DNA from: Endozoicomonas sp965232255 | GTDB taxonomy: Bacteria > Pseudomonadota > Gammaproteobacteria > Pseudomonadales > Endozoicomonadaceae | NCBI GenBank assembly: GCA_965232255.1 | Contig: OZ246962.1 | Span: 2,232,001 to 2,296,000, forward strand | Length of the DNA stretch: 64,000 nucleotides | Direction: 5' to 3' | Shown: piece after piece, positions 40,401-45,034 of the stretch | How the letters are laid out: each line of letters starts with the position of its first letter | How positions within the stretch are numbered: position 1 is the stretch's first letter | Program-made: the position numbers and the translations under genes | Notes under the pieces: generated by a model | Told to the model about the DNA's origin: nothing | What the model saw: only the letters and a program-made list of their open reading frames with translations | The model's database searches: none

Positions 40401-40709
40401 GTCAATCACCGGGCAGCGGCTCAGTGCTTCCAGATCAGCCATGCCGTCGGCGGTGTAGGGAATCTCTGTAATCGGTGCGAGCAAATCCGGCGATCGTTCT
40501 ATCAGGCCCTGGTTCGCAGCGCAGTTGAGTTGTTCAATGTCGTATCGGGATGATCCGGCTATATAAGCGACTATGGTTTTACAACCATAGTTGTTGCTGC
40601 GTGTCACGAGATGACAATCGGTTGCTTGGCACACTTCGATCAGGTATTGCACCAGTCGAGGATACTTATTTTGTACTGACAGAATAATGTTGTGGCTTAT
40701 GACTTTCAC
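24138..40709 (-). CDS. Giant non-ribosomal peptide synthetase, acyl-ligase/T/(C-A-T)x4/C
   Basis: About 5,523 residues in one frame. A loading adenylate-forming domain and carrier domain are followed by four C-A-T modules and one further C domain. Carrier serines lie at residues 753, 1826, 2898, 3963 and 5035. The condensation motif HHxxxDG starts at 928, 2001, 3073, 4138 and 5210, intact in all five. Each A domain has TSGTTGxPKG and the late NGK lysine. No epimerase, methylation or thioesterase domain is seen. The predicted product is an acylated tetrapeptide-like chain. Translation should start at a GTG (40709) with AGGAG 6 bases upstream; an upstream TTG is less likely. The 3' end appears truncated. 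The divergent PPTase probably activates it. Confidence 0.92.
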   Translation of the reverse strand: MKVISHNIILSVQNKYPRLVQYLIEVCQATDCHLVTRSNNYGCKTIVAYIAGSSRYDIEQLNCAANQGLIERSPDLLAPITEIPYTADGMADLEALSRCPVIDDQFIHSQHIKSLEPKPLSEPPVAQIRGAPLPSDPLKRQTLADALRHAAKGEHGIRFIIDEHNSNRISYHNLLVQAEAMARRLVPYLSGGLSPVVVQTASQADAVVTIWAAWLAGTSCVPLASCRDLSAQDKNATSLRRILKLFPGTIVVANDECCGSFVRYFDEHDCKNIQVLAFDELARGSENDGAANIELPHVNGDDIALYLMTSGSTAKPKIVPQSHTRILNRNRASWLFNHFDEQSVSLNWLPLDHGGGILAFLIGNTVLAHEQIHCPTEFVLQDPLRWLALCDQYQVTSSWAPDFAFALVNARADEVKLKRWNLSRLNFIINGGEAIVATQSHTFIALLAQHGLPANAIIPSYGMTETCTGVTFSHHFSDTPQDAEFTGLGQPIPGIELRIVNDTGDLVRFHQRGHLQIRGDCVLTHYYQNPEVNAASFTVDGWFDTGDLGFIDEQGLTLVGRTKDILIINGHNIACHVIEATVGQVKNVEPSYTCVFAHSDQQTGVEGAMVAVHSHHRDDHAIAELTSAIQLVLQKEHSITLHKLYVLEADQFEKTAIGKLQRNKLLVRLNSGSLLPTWQHSVQTHENALEPQAIKDSFSNPVPLISQAHSAPQTTQVDEKKDIETRLCQLWQKLLPVAKVEPHDNFFLCGGDSLLAIRLCYCISEELSVAVSVALLFQYPTVAGLAPQLNKKMSFITARKLSHGPMSSTQQRLWFIEQYEQGASAYHAPLLFQVATAAIGEQLIMALQLLVVRHPILRTHFFLDDHGQRIQQVSEGALAIKRRQVQPDELNDALTEAIQTPFDLSHDYPLRVVLFSTGDQHILLLLFHHIAVDGWSMEILYRELAQLNQAGVTDLPGMEALLAPLPIDYLDFTLWQQKTWQQNLMERQSQWWQQQLAGLEPLNLPLDYPRPQQFDYRGRCCQFTLAKELSGQLQQLARHEQTTIYTVMLSAFAVLLSRYSGQDDLAVGSPIANRHHLQLESLVGFFANTLVVRTTLSPEQCFQELVSRVHSTVSDMQQYQEIPFEQLVDQLAVERDPSRNALFQVLFAVQHFALTDHWTGSNTIHPMPLPDQAATAKFDLTLVIDDGGDQFTAMVEYPVALFHAATIERLWRHYVQVLEQVVAEPDCRLQDISLLTPDEYQQIVVDWNHTDSEFPDRQQNLLLHQLFEQQAEQSPDDVCLIFAGQKLSNREVNDRANQLTLTIQKQIKENNGGHIPPETCVAVCCEPGPQINIAALAVLKAGCVYVPINHNEAPERIGFILTETATSVVLTTSGHATLLADNPSIQALALDRYFWGNADYAQPQLTVHPDALACIIFTSGTTGKPKGVMIPHRALVNRIQDSLSRFMAMDDDVFIQRMPHSFDFSLWELFLFMAAPSPAVIAPQDSRYDPGLMASLMEKHAVTVMMTVPSFLEALCHFLHQRSRALPMSLRLIIASGETLPTNVANQLLQLATHPSFILINAYGITEITIYATVYQYAGQLPESGLTPIGRPISNTRFFVLDHCGQPLPPKVPGELYIAGVGVTRGYLHRPDLTEAAFVSNPFASPEDLRLGYDRLYRTGDRVQWQDNGELQYMGRTDHQVKIRGYRIEPAEIEQTMQALAGIVQAVVLPRSRRQVSASDPHHYDYLIAWYIADRPLDEVILREQLSQKLPAYMVPVAYMPVDRFPVTANGKLDTHALPEPELHATDHYVAPTTATEARLCQLWQTLLAVETVGLHDNFFHLGGDSLLAIRLCQQISSDLSVEVPVALLFQYPTVAGLAPQLTRQMTQIPARGLPYGPMSFTQQRLWFIEQFEQGTAAYHIPLPFRLKRQAESEQLVKAVQLLTSRHPALRTRFFMDEQGQRTQQVGENTLTVERREVTQEALDDSMVEVINTPFKLNRDYPVRAVLFTTDECQVLLLLFHHIAVDGWSLDILCRELLQLCRNDVTDKTAMEALLPPLTIDYLDFTRWQRETWQKSLMEHQSQWWQQQLAGLEPLDLPLDYPRPQQFDYRGQRCQFTLAKKLSAQLQQLARDQQTTLYAVMLSAFALLLSRYSGQDDLVVGSPVANRHHPQLEPLVGFFANTLVVRTILNPGHTFQELVSRIHDTVTDMQQYQEIPFEQLVEQLGVDRDPSRTPLFQVMFAVQHFALANHWSDSDIIQPVSIPDQAATAKFDLTLIIDDSGDSFIGWIEYPVALFQRATIERLWQHYVLILEQVAVEPDSRLRDISLLSPWEYQQIVVNWNHTDTRLSAEKQNLLLHQLFEWQAEQSPDNTCLIFADQQLSNREVNNRANQLAVTIQEKIKENNNGTIPPDTCVVVCCQPGLEINIVALAVLKAGCVYVPVNHSEAPERVSFIIKDTKTPLVLTTSQHGWLLADDASYSALALDLYPWSGTITKAPKLIATPEMLAYIIYTSGTTGHPKGVMICHKSVVNFIFDCLQRFEILDDDVFLQRTAHGFDATIWEIFWSMATACPTVIASQEARQDVRLLLNIINQRRVSVTIMVPSILEEIILWMEQNQRTMPASMRMLACIGESLSATLANRTLSLCSSHSCLYNVYGPAEATIHVTTRQYRQNQQHSGNVPIGKGIANTRLYVLDNWHNPVPVGIDGSLYLGGIALATGYLHRPDLTAAAFVSNPFASSEDQRLGYDRLYRTGDRVRWLNSGELLYVGREDQQIKIRGLRIEPGEIEQCLESIAGIHQAVVLPRSRPTSTSGAPGHYDYLVAWYIAERPLNEAALQEQLRQKLPAYMLPAVYMPVDSFPMTANGKLNAKALPEPELHLADDYVAPTNATEARLCQLWQTLLAVEAVGVHDNFFHLGGDSLLAIRLCQKISNELSVEASVALLFQYPTVASLASQLTRQVTPIPARRLIHAPMSFTQQRLWFIEQYEQGTSAYHIPLLFRLTDQDDGELLIRAIKLLAERHTALRTHFFMDDNGRITQQVGENTINVERREISPDGLANALTQMISIPFDLNHDYPVRVILLTTGKNQVLLLLFHHIAVDGWSLDILHQELATLYQARVSEKTAMTELLTPLDIDYLDFTLWQQEIWQQSLMECQSQWWQQQLAGLEPLNLPLDYPRPQQFDYRGQRCQFILAKELSTQLQQLARDRHTTLYTVMLSAFALLLSRYSGQNDLAVGSPVANRHHPQLERLVGFFANTLVVRTTVNGQQSFLELVSRVHNTVADMQQYQEIPFEQLVEQLDVERDPSRTPLFQVMFVVQHFANHWSGSSTVQPMPIPNQTATAKFDLTLVIDDSGNAFTGWIEYPLALFRADTVERLWQRYVLVLEQVTAKPNIRLDDIRLLSSDEYQQILVDWNHTNTEPAAGQQNLLLHQLFEQQARQSPDNICLIFENQQLTNWEVNNRANQLALDIRKHIKENGDGTVPPETCVTVCCEPGPQINIAALGVLKAGCVYVPVNHYEAPGRIRFILDDTASPLVLTTSQHAWLLTNNPTFKAIALDVYPWADTVSATVDSEITPETLAYIIYTSGTTGEPKGVMTTHKAFVCRILDTLSRFPTREDDLFMQRLPHGFDVSLLEFFWQMSAPFPALIAPWESHYAPALLIDLIEKYAITFLIAVPSSLKAWCDWLTGQNKTLPASLRLIISGGESLERSLANQLQQLASHHDFTLFNVYGPSEACAYATTHRLCPSDNGKVAIGAPIANTQLYVLDNSGQPQPCRVPGELYIGGGALAKGYLHRPNLTKAVFVDNPFVQPEDSDHGRLYRTGDRVQWGDNGELLYIGREDQQIKIRGFRIEPGETEQCLEHIAGIRRAVVLPRSRQKNTTPDHYDYLVAWYIAGQPIDDSKLREQLSQKLPAYMVPAAYVPVDSFPVTANGKLDTRALPEPELYIADNYVAPGNATEARLCQLWQSSLAIGRIGIHDNFFHLGGDSLLAIRLCQQISSDLSVEAPVALLFQYPTVAELASRLSRRMAQIPAKGLTTGPMSFTQQRLWFIEQYEQGTSAYHVPLLLRLKSKTAGERLAKAVQLLTDRHPALRTRFFMDDRGHRTQQVGENTLTVEHREVAQDELNNALTEVISTPFELDCGCPLRVILFSAGNQYVLLLLFHHIAVDGWSLEILCREMATLYQTGVTDTTGMTALLPPLGIDCLDVILWQQETQQQNLMKHQSQWWQQQLAALEPLNLPLDYPRPQQFDHRGQLSQFTLTRELSAQLRQLARDEQTTIYTVMLSAFALLLSRYSGQDDLTVGSPVANRHHPQLQPLVGFFANTLVVRITLDSGQNFRELVSGVHNTVTDLQQYQEMPFEELVEQLDVERDPSRTPLFQVMFAVQRFNLAEHWVGSDTVQLLPIPDQAATAKFDLTLIIDDSDDQFTGWVEYPIALFRDATIGRLWNHYVRVLEQVAVDPDIQLNHISLLSYDEYQQIVVDWNRTDIEPAPEQQNLLLHQLFEQQARQSPNDICLIFNNQKLTNQEVNNRANQLARTIREQVKENNDGHIPPETCVVVCCEPGPEINITALAVLKAACVYVPVNHYEAPERIRFIIDDTASPLILTTSQHEQLLAASNQAFKVLSLDLYPWSDTSQTTPSHTASAETLAYIIYTSGTTGKPKGVMTTHKAFVNRILDTLSRFPMQHGDVFIQRQPHGFDFSLWELFWHMATAFPALIAPQDSRYDPALLGNLIEKYAVTILMTVPSSLKTWRDWVTGQNSNLPSSLRLVISGAESLDCALASQLTHLAPHHDFTLFNAYGPSEASVYTTVHKFSGHHAENGTVPIGRVVANTRLYVLDSSGQPQPCGVPGNLYIGGSGLARGYLNRPELTKAAFVSNPFASPEDLRLGYDRLYRTGDLVQWLDNGELLYIGREDQQVKIRGFRIEPGEIVHCLERIEGISQAVVLPRSWQKTSATGHYDYLVAWYIADQLMDAGTLREQLRQKLPTYMLPMTYMPVDSFPMTANGKIDIWALPEPELHRSEDYVAPTNATETRLCQLWQSLLAVKQVGIHDNFFHLGGDSLLAVRLSQQINKDLSTSVPVALLFDHPTVAELALHLTDQVLSIPARGLEHGPISCAQQQVWFLERFTQGTSAYHVPLLLRLDSDTDADRLIRVLQLLSDRHTALRSRFPINDQGQPTQKVGKNTINVQRRELIQKDLSEALAKSFNTSFELDRDYPMRITLLTTDECQVLLLLFHHIAIDGWSLDILCRETATLYQAGVTDKTGMEALLPSLTINYLDFTWWQQNLIEPHCQWWQQQLAGLEPLNLPLDARRPQHFDCRGRHHSFTLTASLSGQLQQLARNQQTTLYTVMLAAFALLLGRYSGQNDLAVGTPIANRTHPQLETLVGLLANVLVVRAVLDPQQSFRELVSDIHNTVTEMQQYQLIPFAQLVDQLIVEHDLSRTPLCQVMFTVQHFAMADYLLGIAEVEPISLPDWAIAVKYDLSLSINDRGSPLTGLVEYSTALFRSDTVERLVNHYGQILEQVVADPDIRLQDIDLLTPDRKVAADCR
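25480..28695 (-). other. NRPS module 4 (C-A-T)
   Basis: HHIAVDG at 4138, A-domain core at about 4628, carrier serine 5035. The pocket reads D-F-W-M-V-S-A-V-Y-K by eye, conservative relative to module 1, suggesting the same or a similar residue at positions 1 and 4 of the peptide. Confidence 0.7.
28695..31890 (-). other. NRPS module 3 (C-A-T)
   Basis: HHIAVDG at 3073, A-domain core at about 3560, carrier serine 3963. The pocket reads D-V-L-I-I-S-V-A-Y-K by eye; residue 239 is leucine where the other three have tryptophan, so the pocket is shaped differently. Outside the pocket this A domain is very like that of module 4. Confidence 0.7.
31890..35110 (-). other. NRPS module 2 (C-A-T)
   Basis: HHIAVDG at 2001, A-domain core TSGTTGHPKG at about 2490, carrier serine 2898. 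The pocket reads D-A-W-I-L-C-V-I-H-K by eye. The A domain is clearly different from those of modules 1, 3 and 4, while the C and T domains are close to theirs. Confidence 0.7.
35110..38325 (-). other. NRPS module 1 (C-A-T)
   Basis: C domain with HHIAVDG at 928; as the first acceptor of the acyl starter it should act as a starter-type C domain. A-domain core at about 1417. My reading of the ten pocket positions (GrsA numbering) is D-F-W-M-I-A-A-I-Y-K; I know no firm match. Carrier serine is 1826 in HLGGDS. Confidence 0.7.
38325..40709 (-). other. NRPS loading module: adenylate-forming acyl ligase plus carrier domain
   Basis: Residues 1-795. The adenylation core LMTSGSTAKPK is at about 308 and SYGMTETCTG follows. 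The segment SLNWLPLDHGGGI recalls, from memory, the acyl-ligase loading domains of McyG-type and FAAL-like starters rather than amino-acid A domains. A fatty or aryl acid starter is therefore likely. The carrier motif reads LCGGDS instead of the HLGGDS of the other modules, with the serine kept (S753). No C domain precedes it, so it must initiate. Confidence 0.7.
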
Positions 40710-41003
40710 ATTCGACTCCTGATAATTCAATCTCAGGCTTATAACAAGCAGTCAAGAACGTATGTGGTCGTACGAATCAGCTTATCGAGTTACCCTCCAT
40801 GAGAAATTGAACCAAAGTTCTGCTGAGACCAGGTAATAAACTCACAGTCTGTTTGCCGCAACTGTGGCAAGATGTGAGAGTGAGCTCCTACCCAGTGCGT
40901 CAATATAGGCGACAGAATTTAAACTACAAATGACAATGTTGTTATATTGATTTTTATGGCTAAATTTTGTCGTATTTTCTGCTGATATGGTTGAGTGAAG
41001 AAT
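40710..41003. promoter_or_regulatory. Divergent control region between NRPS and PPTase genes
   Basis: About 290 bases, AT-rich towards the PPTase side. It must carry promoters for both divergent genes. A TATATT near 40937 could be a -10 box for the PPTase, but no good -35 is placed. No clear operator was seen. Confidence 0.45.
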
Positions 41004-41741
41004 ATGGTACGAGGCTTTAATAATGTGGATTATCAGCTTCCGTGGCCTTCAATAAAAAAACGACAGAACATATGTTTCACTGCGGGGCAGTACAATGAGA
41101 GCATCATCTGCCAGCAGACTTTGGCCTGTCTGTCACAGCCATTACCAAAGTTCTACTTTTCCTCCATTAATAAGCGTAGAGCTGAGTATCTGGCCGGTCG
41201 GATATCTGCGGCTGACGCAATCAGTCGCCTGTGCGGGTTTTGGCGTACACCTGAAACAAGCAGTTCTGGTGCACCTGTTTGGCCAGAAGGATTAGTCGGA
41301 TCGATAAGTCATAGTGGCAGCCATGTGGTTTCTGTTGTTATGCGAGTTGAGAAAGGCCTATCTGGCATAGGTGTGGACTTGGTGGAGATTATAACAACCG
41401 ACCAGATTGAGTGGTTAATGGATGCTGTATTATTGCCAAGTGAAATAAATAGATTTGTCACCAATAAGACCGAGTGGACAAAAAGAGTCAACTGTACCTT
41501 GGTCTTTTCTCTGAAAGAGAGTCTTTTTAAAGCATTGTACCCGATTGTGCGCAAGCGATTTTATTTTGAAGCGGTAACTGTTTTATGTTGTTCTCTCGGG
41601 GGAGTTGCCCATTTACACATTATTGAAGATTTATCATCAGCAATACAATCCGGATTGCGAGTGATTGGTCATGCTTGCCTGTACAGGCAACAGGTGGTAA
41701 TGACTATTGTTTTCGTGACGTGCTCCCACGAACAATACTAA
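41004..41741 (+). CDS. 4'-phosphopantetheinyl transferase, EntD/Sfp type
   Basis: About 245 residues. The three PPTase motifs are present: WPEGLVGSISHS, GIGVDLVE with the magnesium-binding acidic residues, and FSLKESLFKALYP. It resembles EntD-type enzymes. It transfers phosphopantetheine from CoA to carrier-domain serines and so should activate the five T domains of the NRPS encoded divergently. An in-frame GTG at 40995 is possible, but the ATG at 41004 is preferred. The last codons (CSHEQY) lie within a repeated IS-end-like sequence (41715-41786), so the native C-terminus may have been altered. Confidence 0.88.
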   Translation: MVRGFNNVDYQLPWPSIKKRQNICFTAGQYNESIICQQTLACLSQPLPKFYFSSINKRRAEYLAGRISAADAISRLCGFWRTPETSSSGAPVWPEGLVGSISHSGSHVVSVVMRVEKGLSGIGVDLVEIITTDQIEWLMDAVLLPSEINRFVTNKTEWTKRVNCTLVFSLKESLFKALYPIVRKRFYFEAVTVLCCSLGGVAHLHIIEDLSSAIQSGLRVIGHACLYRQQVVMTIVFVTCSHEQY

Positions 41742-41786
41742 TTCTGACAGATATGAGATATGAATGATGGCTTCGTTCGACCCATG
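41715..41786. repeat. IS200/IS605-like foldback end, copy A
   Basis: The stretch begins GTGACGTGCTCCCAC and ends with GGCTTCGTTCGACCCATG. The final 18 bases are identical to those at 54491-54508, and the beginnings match too (GTGACATACTCCCAC there). The form (GACATnCTCCCAC, imperfect foldback, GGCTTC) resembles ends of IS200/IS605 elements. No transposase or tnpB gene accompanies it. It overlaps the 3' end of the PPTase gene. Confidence 0.5.
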
Positions 41787-42457
41787 CTGACCAATACCGA
41801 AATACATTATGGTCTTGCAAATGCCTTACCAGGTTTCTTTCGGAAATCAGTCCCTCAGATGTGCCGGATACTCTATCGTAATTATGGCCCACCATCATGT
41901 GATCGCTGATTTATTTAGAATACACTAGTCGTTTGTACTCTTGCTCCGCCGCACGAAAGTATACGTCATTATTATTATAATTAAATCATACGACAATTAT
42001 TATCTTTAAATCTAACCGAAAAATAATGCACCTTTGATAACACGAAGAAAATCTCTTTTAACCGAGACAAAGTGGATGGGTATTGGGGGCCGAGTTCTGG
42101 CTCTTCGACAGGCTCAGAGCGTGGCTCGAACGGCGTCCGAGTCTGAAAACAGAGAACTTATTTCGCGACAACTTCCAGGCAAACAAGCGCAACATAGTCA
42201 AATCATGTCCGGCTAAGGATTTTACGACATAGATCAATAATACCGCTGGGTTAACGTGCTCTAATGAACCCGGACGCAGCTTCCTGAGTCCGATGTTTCT
42301 TGAGTGGTTCGGTTTTTTACGCCTGGGTTTTCAGGCTGACTGAGAAAAACGTCCATCAGGGCACTTTCCAGGTAACCTGTTGGGGTGAGTGAGCTCAGTT
42401 GCCCCTGTTGCCAGGCTTTCTGGTTAACGTAACGATAAAATAACAGGTTGCGCTGGA
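41787..42457. other. Intergenic stretch with a degenerate interspersed repeat
   Basis: No supportable gene. At about 42101-42132 lies CTTCGACAGGCTCAGAGCG followed by CGAACGG, a form of the widespread proteobacterial CTTCGACAGGCTCAG...CGAACGG repeat. The remainder is AT-rich (41900-42050) and then moderately GC-rich ahead of the symporter gene. Confidence 0.45.
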
Positions 42458-43660
42458 ATGAAACTAATAATCCGTCTGATAGCAGGCATTATTGCTGGTA
42501 TCGTACTAGGTCTGCTGGTTCCCTCAGCAGGCATTATTGAAGGGCTGGCCCGGGTGTTGATCACCTTTCAGGCGTTATTCGGGCAGTTTATCAACTTCAC
42601 CATTCCCCTGATCATTCTGTTTTACATCATGAGTGGTGTAGCCAACCTGCAAGAAGGCTCTGGTCGTTCCTTGGGAGTGACCATTGGTCTGGCTTATTTA
42701 TCCACGATTATTGCCGGTTCTATAGCGTTTTTTTCGGCCAGTGCTTTTATTCCCGGCATGGTAGAACTGGGCACGCTGTCGATAAGCGAAAATCCAGGAT
42801 TGGAACCGTTGGTAGTGATAGAAATACCGCCGGTGATGGGCGTGATGACCGCACTGTTGATGGCCTTTGCTTTTGGTATGGGTATTTCGGTCATTAAAGC
42901 CAAAGAGTTGAAAGTTGTCGTTGACCAGGCCAAGGATATTGTTGAGCTGCTGTTGTCCAAGGTACTGATTCCCGGTCTGCCATTTTACATCGCCGGGGTC
43001 TTTGCCAATATGGCGGTGGAAGGCACCGTGTTTGCCACACTGCATACCTTCGGTGTAGTGCTGTTGCTGGCCATTGCCATGCATTGGGTTTGGTTGGCGG
43101 TGCTCTATTTTACCAGTGCCTCACTGACTGGGCGCAATCCGGTGACCATGGCAAAAAATATGTTGCCGGCTTATTTTACCGCGATTGGTACCATGTCCAG
43201 TGCGGCGACCATTCCGGTGACAGTGCGCCAGGCTCTGGCCAATAATATTGACGAAAACGTGGTGGATTTCAGTATACCGCTGTGTGCCACTATTCATCTC
43301 TCAGGCAGTGCGATCACCCTGACCACTTGCGCCACTGCCATCATGTTGCTGACCGATATGGGCACTCCTTCTTACATGATGGTGCTGCCGTTTCTGCTGA
43401 TGCTTGGGGTTACGCTGATTGCCGCCCCCGGTGCTCCCGGCGGGGCAGTGATGGCATCGCTGGGCTTGCTGTCCACCATGTTGGGCTTTAGCGAAGCGGC
43501 ACTAGCGTTGATGATCGCCCTTTACCTTGCCCAGGATAGTTTTGGCACAGCCTGTAACGTAATGGGTGATGGTGCCATTGCCGCACTGGTAGAAAAATAT
43601 GGCGTGTCTCCCAAACATGCTGAACTTCAGCGGAACGCTCCGTCGATGAAGAGCTCCTGA
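42458..43660 (+). CDS. Dicarboxylate/amino acid:cation symporter (DAACS family)
   Basis: A 400-residue membrane protein with about eight helices and re-entrant loops. The serine-rich loop GTMSSAATIPVT, the APGAPGGAVM hairpin and the DSFGTACNVMGDGA segment mark the GltP/DctA/SstT superfamily. It would take up a dicarboxylate or amino acid with sodium or protons. Ligand choice cannot be fixed; the usual NxxxDxxRT motif is altered to DSFGTACNVMGD, so an arginine that binds side-chain carboxylates in glutamate carriers is missing. A neutral amino acid is therefore more likely than glutamate. Stands alone, ended by a strong hairpin. Confidence 0.85.
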   Translation: MKLIIRLIAGIIAGIVLGLLVPSAGIIEGLARVLITFQALFGQFINFTIPLIILFYIMSGVANLQEGSGRSLGVTIGLAYLSTIIAGSIAFFSASAFIPGMVELGTLSISENPGLEPLVVIEIPPVMGVMTALLMAFAFGMGISVIKAKELKVVVDQAKDIVELLLSKVLIPGLPFYIAGVFANMAVEGTVFATLHTFGVVLLLAIAMHWVWLAVLYFTSASLTGRNPVTMAKNMLPAYFTAIGTMSSAATIPVTVRQALANNIDENVVDFSIPLCATIHLSGSAITLTTCATAIMLLTDMGTPSYMMVLPFLLMLGVTLIAAPGAPGGAVMASLGLLSTMLGFSEAALALMIALYLAQDSFGTACNVMGDGAIAALVEKYGVSPKHAELQRNAPSMKSS

Positions 43661-43668
43661 GTGTCTGA

Positions 43669-43696
43669 ACCATGCCACTGTCTTCAGTGGCATGGT
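43669..43696. terminator. Terminator after the symporter gene
   Basis: A perfect 12-bp stem ACCATGCCACTG / CAGTGGCATGGT with loop TCTT, followed by AGTTTT. It lies 8 bases past the symporter stop and may also serve the convergent EutH-like gene. Confidence 0.75.
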
Positions 43697-43790
43697 AGTT
43701 TTGCCAGCAAAATACCTTGCACGTCTCGTTCGGCCACAACCATTGCGTTGAACCCAGTGTGGTGTTGGATCACCTGTTTTTCTCAGTCAT

Positions 43791-44918
43791 TTATCCCATG
43801 GTCGCCGGTGTTATTTTGGCAGGAGCTGGTAATTCCTCGAAATCATGCTTGCGACAACTCCACAATGCCAGACCCAAAGCCATGCTGCCGCCAGTCAGTT
43901 TGGCTGTCAGCACTGCTGGCAACATGGTGGCATCCATGGTGGCAACAAAGCCAAAGAGTGCTCCAATGGACGACTGAGCGCTGACGGAAAATGCGATATT
44001 GGCCACTTTCCCCCGGGCGTTCATGTCAGGCAGCAGTGCCAGCATGGCGACATTGCTGGCCAGAGAGGCAATGAGCCCGAGTGTGGACGGTTCATTGATG
44101 CCCAGTTTGCCCGATAGCGCTGCCATCGGTTTTTTCAGCAACCAGCCCAGGCAACGCACCAACGGCAGGGCACCGGCCATGGTAAAGCCGATGGCGGCCA
44201 TAATGGGGATGGCTGCATCAATGGATGCGAGGGCAGCGATGATCACCAGCCCGGTTTGACGTGTTATGACCGCGCAGACAAAAGCGCCGGTTAACACCAG
44301 TTGAATGGTTTTGCCCAGCCAGAGAAAACCGGTGAGCATCTGCTTGGGTGCGACAATCTGCCCAATCATTACCAGGGCCGCGAGCAGTACCACCGGCAGC
44401 AGATTGACCAGCAGCCAGTTCAGCTCATAGCCGGCAATCATCCCACCAATAAAGACGCCCAGGGGAATGGTGCCGATCCCGATCAGGATTCCTTGCCCGA
44501 GAAGCCGACTGTCTTTGGCTGGCACGATGCCCAGCATCAAGGGAAGGCTATAGCTAAATGTGACCCCCAGCGTGGAGCCGAGAATCATTCCTGCCAGTGG
44601 GCCGGCCGGATTATTGTCGCCAGCCATGGATACGGCCAGGGCGTGGGCACCCATGTCGCTCGCCAGTAATGTACCGGCTAGCATGGCTGGTTCAGCACCG
44701 AACCATTGATAGAGCGGGGTTACCAGCGGAGTCAGGCTATCGCTGATCAGGGGCATGATGGCCACTGCGCCGGCAATGGGCACGGCGGTGGTGCCCATAA
44801 ATAACAGACCACGGTCAAAATCCTGCCCAAGACCGAAACGGCCGCCAAGCAGTTTATCCAGCGCGCCGGCCACCATAAACACAGCTATGGTGTAAATCAT
44901 CAATCGGCTGACGTCCAT
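43791..44918 (-). CDS. EutH-family ethanolamine permease
   Basis: About 375 residues with ten or so membrane helices. It aligns by eye with EutH along its length: the N-terminal MIYTIAVFMVAGALDKLLGG, the AMLAGTLLASDMG segment, LAGMILGSTLG, and the C-terminal LASNVAMLALLPDMNARGKVANIAFSVSA region. EutH imports ethanolamine. No other eut gene is in the window, so it may supply ethanolamine to an operon elsewhere. I prefer the ATG at 44918 because AGGCAGGG precedes it and the protein then starts next to the first helix as in EutH; longer frames reach 44993. Confidence 0.85.
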   Translation of the reverse strand: MDVSRLMIYTIAVFMVAGALDKLLGGRFGLGQDFDRGLLFMGTTAVPIAGAVAIMPLISDSLTPLVTPLYQWFGAEPAMLAGTLLASDMGAHALAVSMAGDNNPAGPLAGMILGSTLGVTFSYSLPLMLGIVPAKDSRLLGQGILIGIGTIPLGVFIGGMIAGYELNWLLVNLLPVVLLAALVMIGQIVAPKQMLTGFLWLGKTIQLVLTGAFVCAVITRQTGLVIIAALASIDAAIPIMAAIGFTMAGALPLVRCLGWLLKKPMAALSGKLGINEPSTLGLIASLASNVAMLALLPDMNARGKVANIAFSVSAQSSIGALFGFVATMDATMLPAVLTAKLTGGSMALGLALWSCRKHDFEELPAPAKITPATMG

Positions 44919-45034
44919 CACACCCTGCCTGATTGTAGTGGAATTTTTCTCTTTAGAACTATACGGTTTGGGCATATTAACGACATTAGTCAACTAATAT
45001 GCAAAGCCGTATATGGCTGTTTGTCGGACAAAAG

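Noticed and set aside
24189..40553. Many plus-strand frames of 60-250 codons opposite the NRPS
   Set aside because: They recur at equivalent positions in each repeated module and are antisense shadows of conserved NRPS coding sequence.
24138..40709. The long DNA repeats as mobile elements
   Set aside because: They correspond exactly to repeated C, A and T domains in frame.
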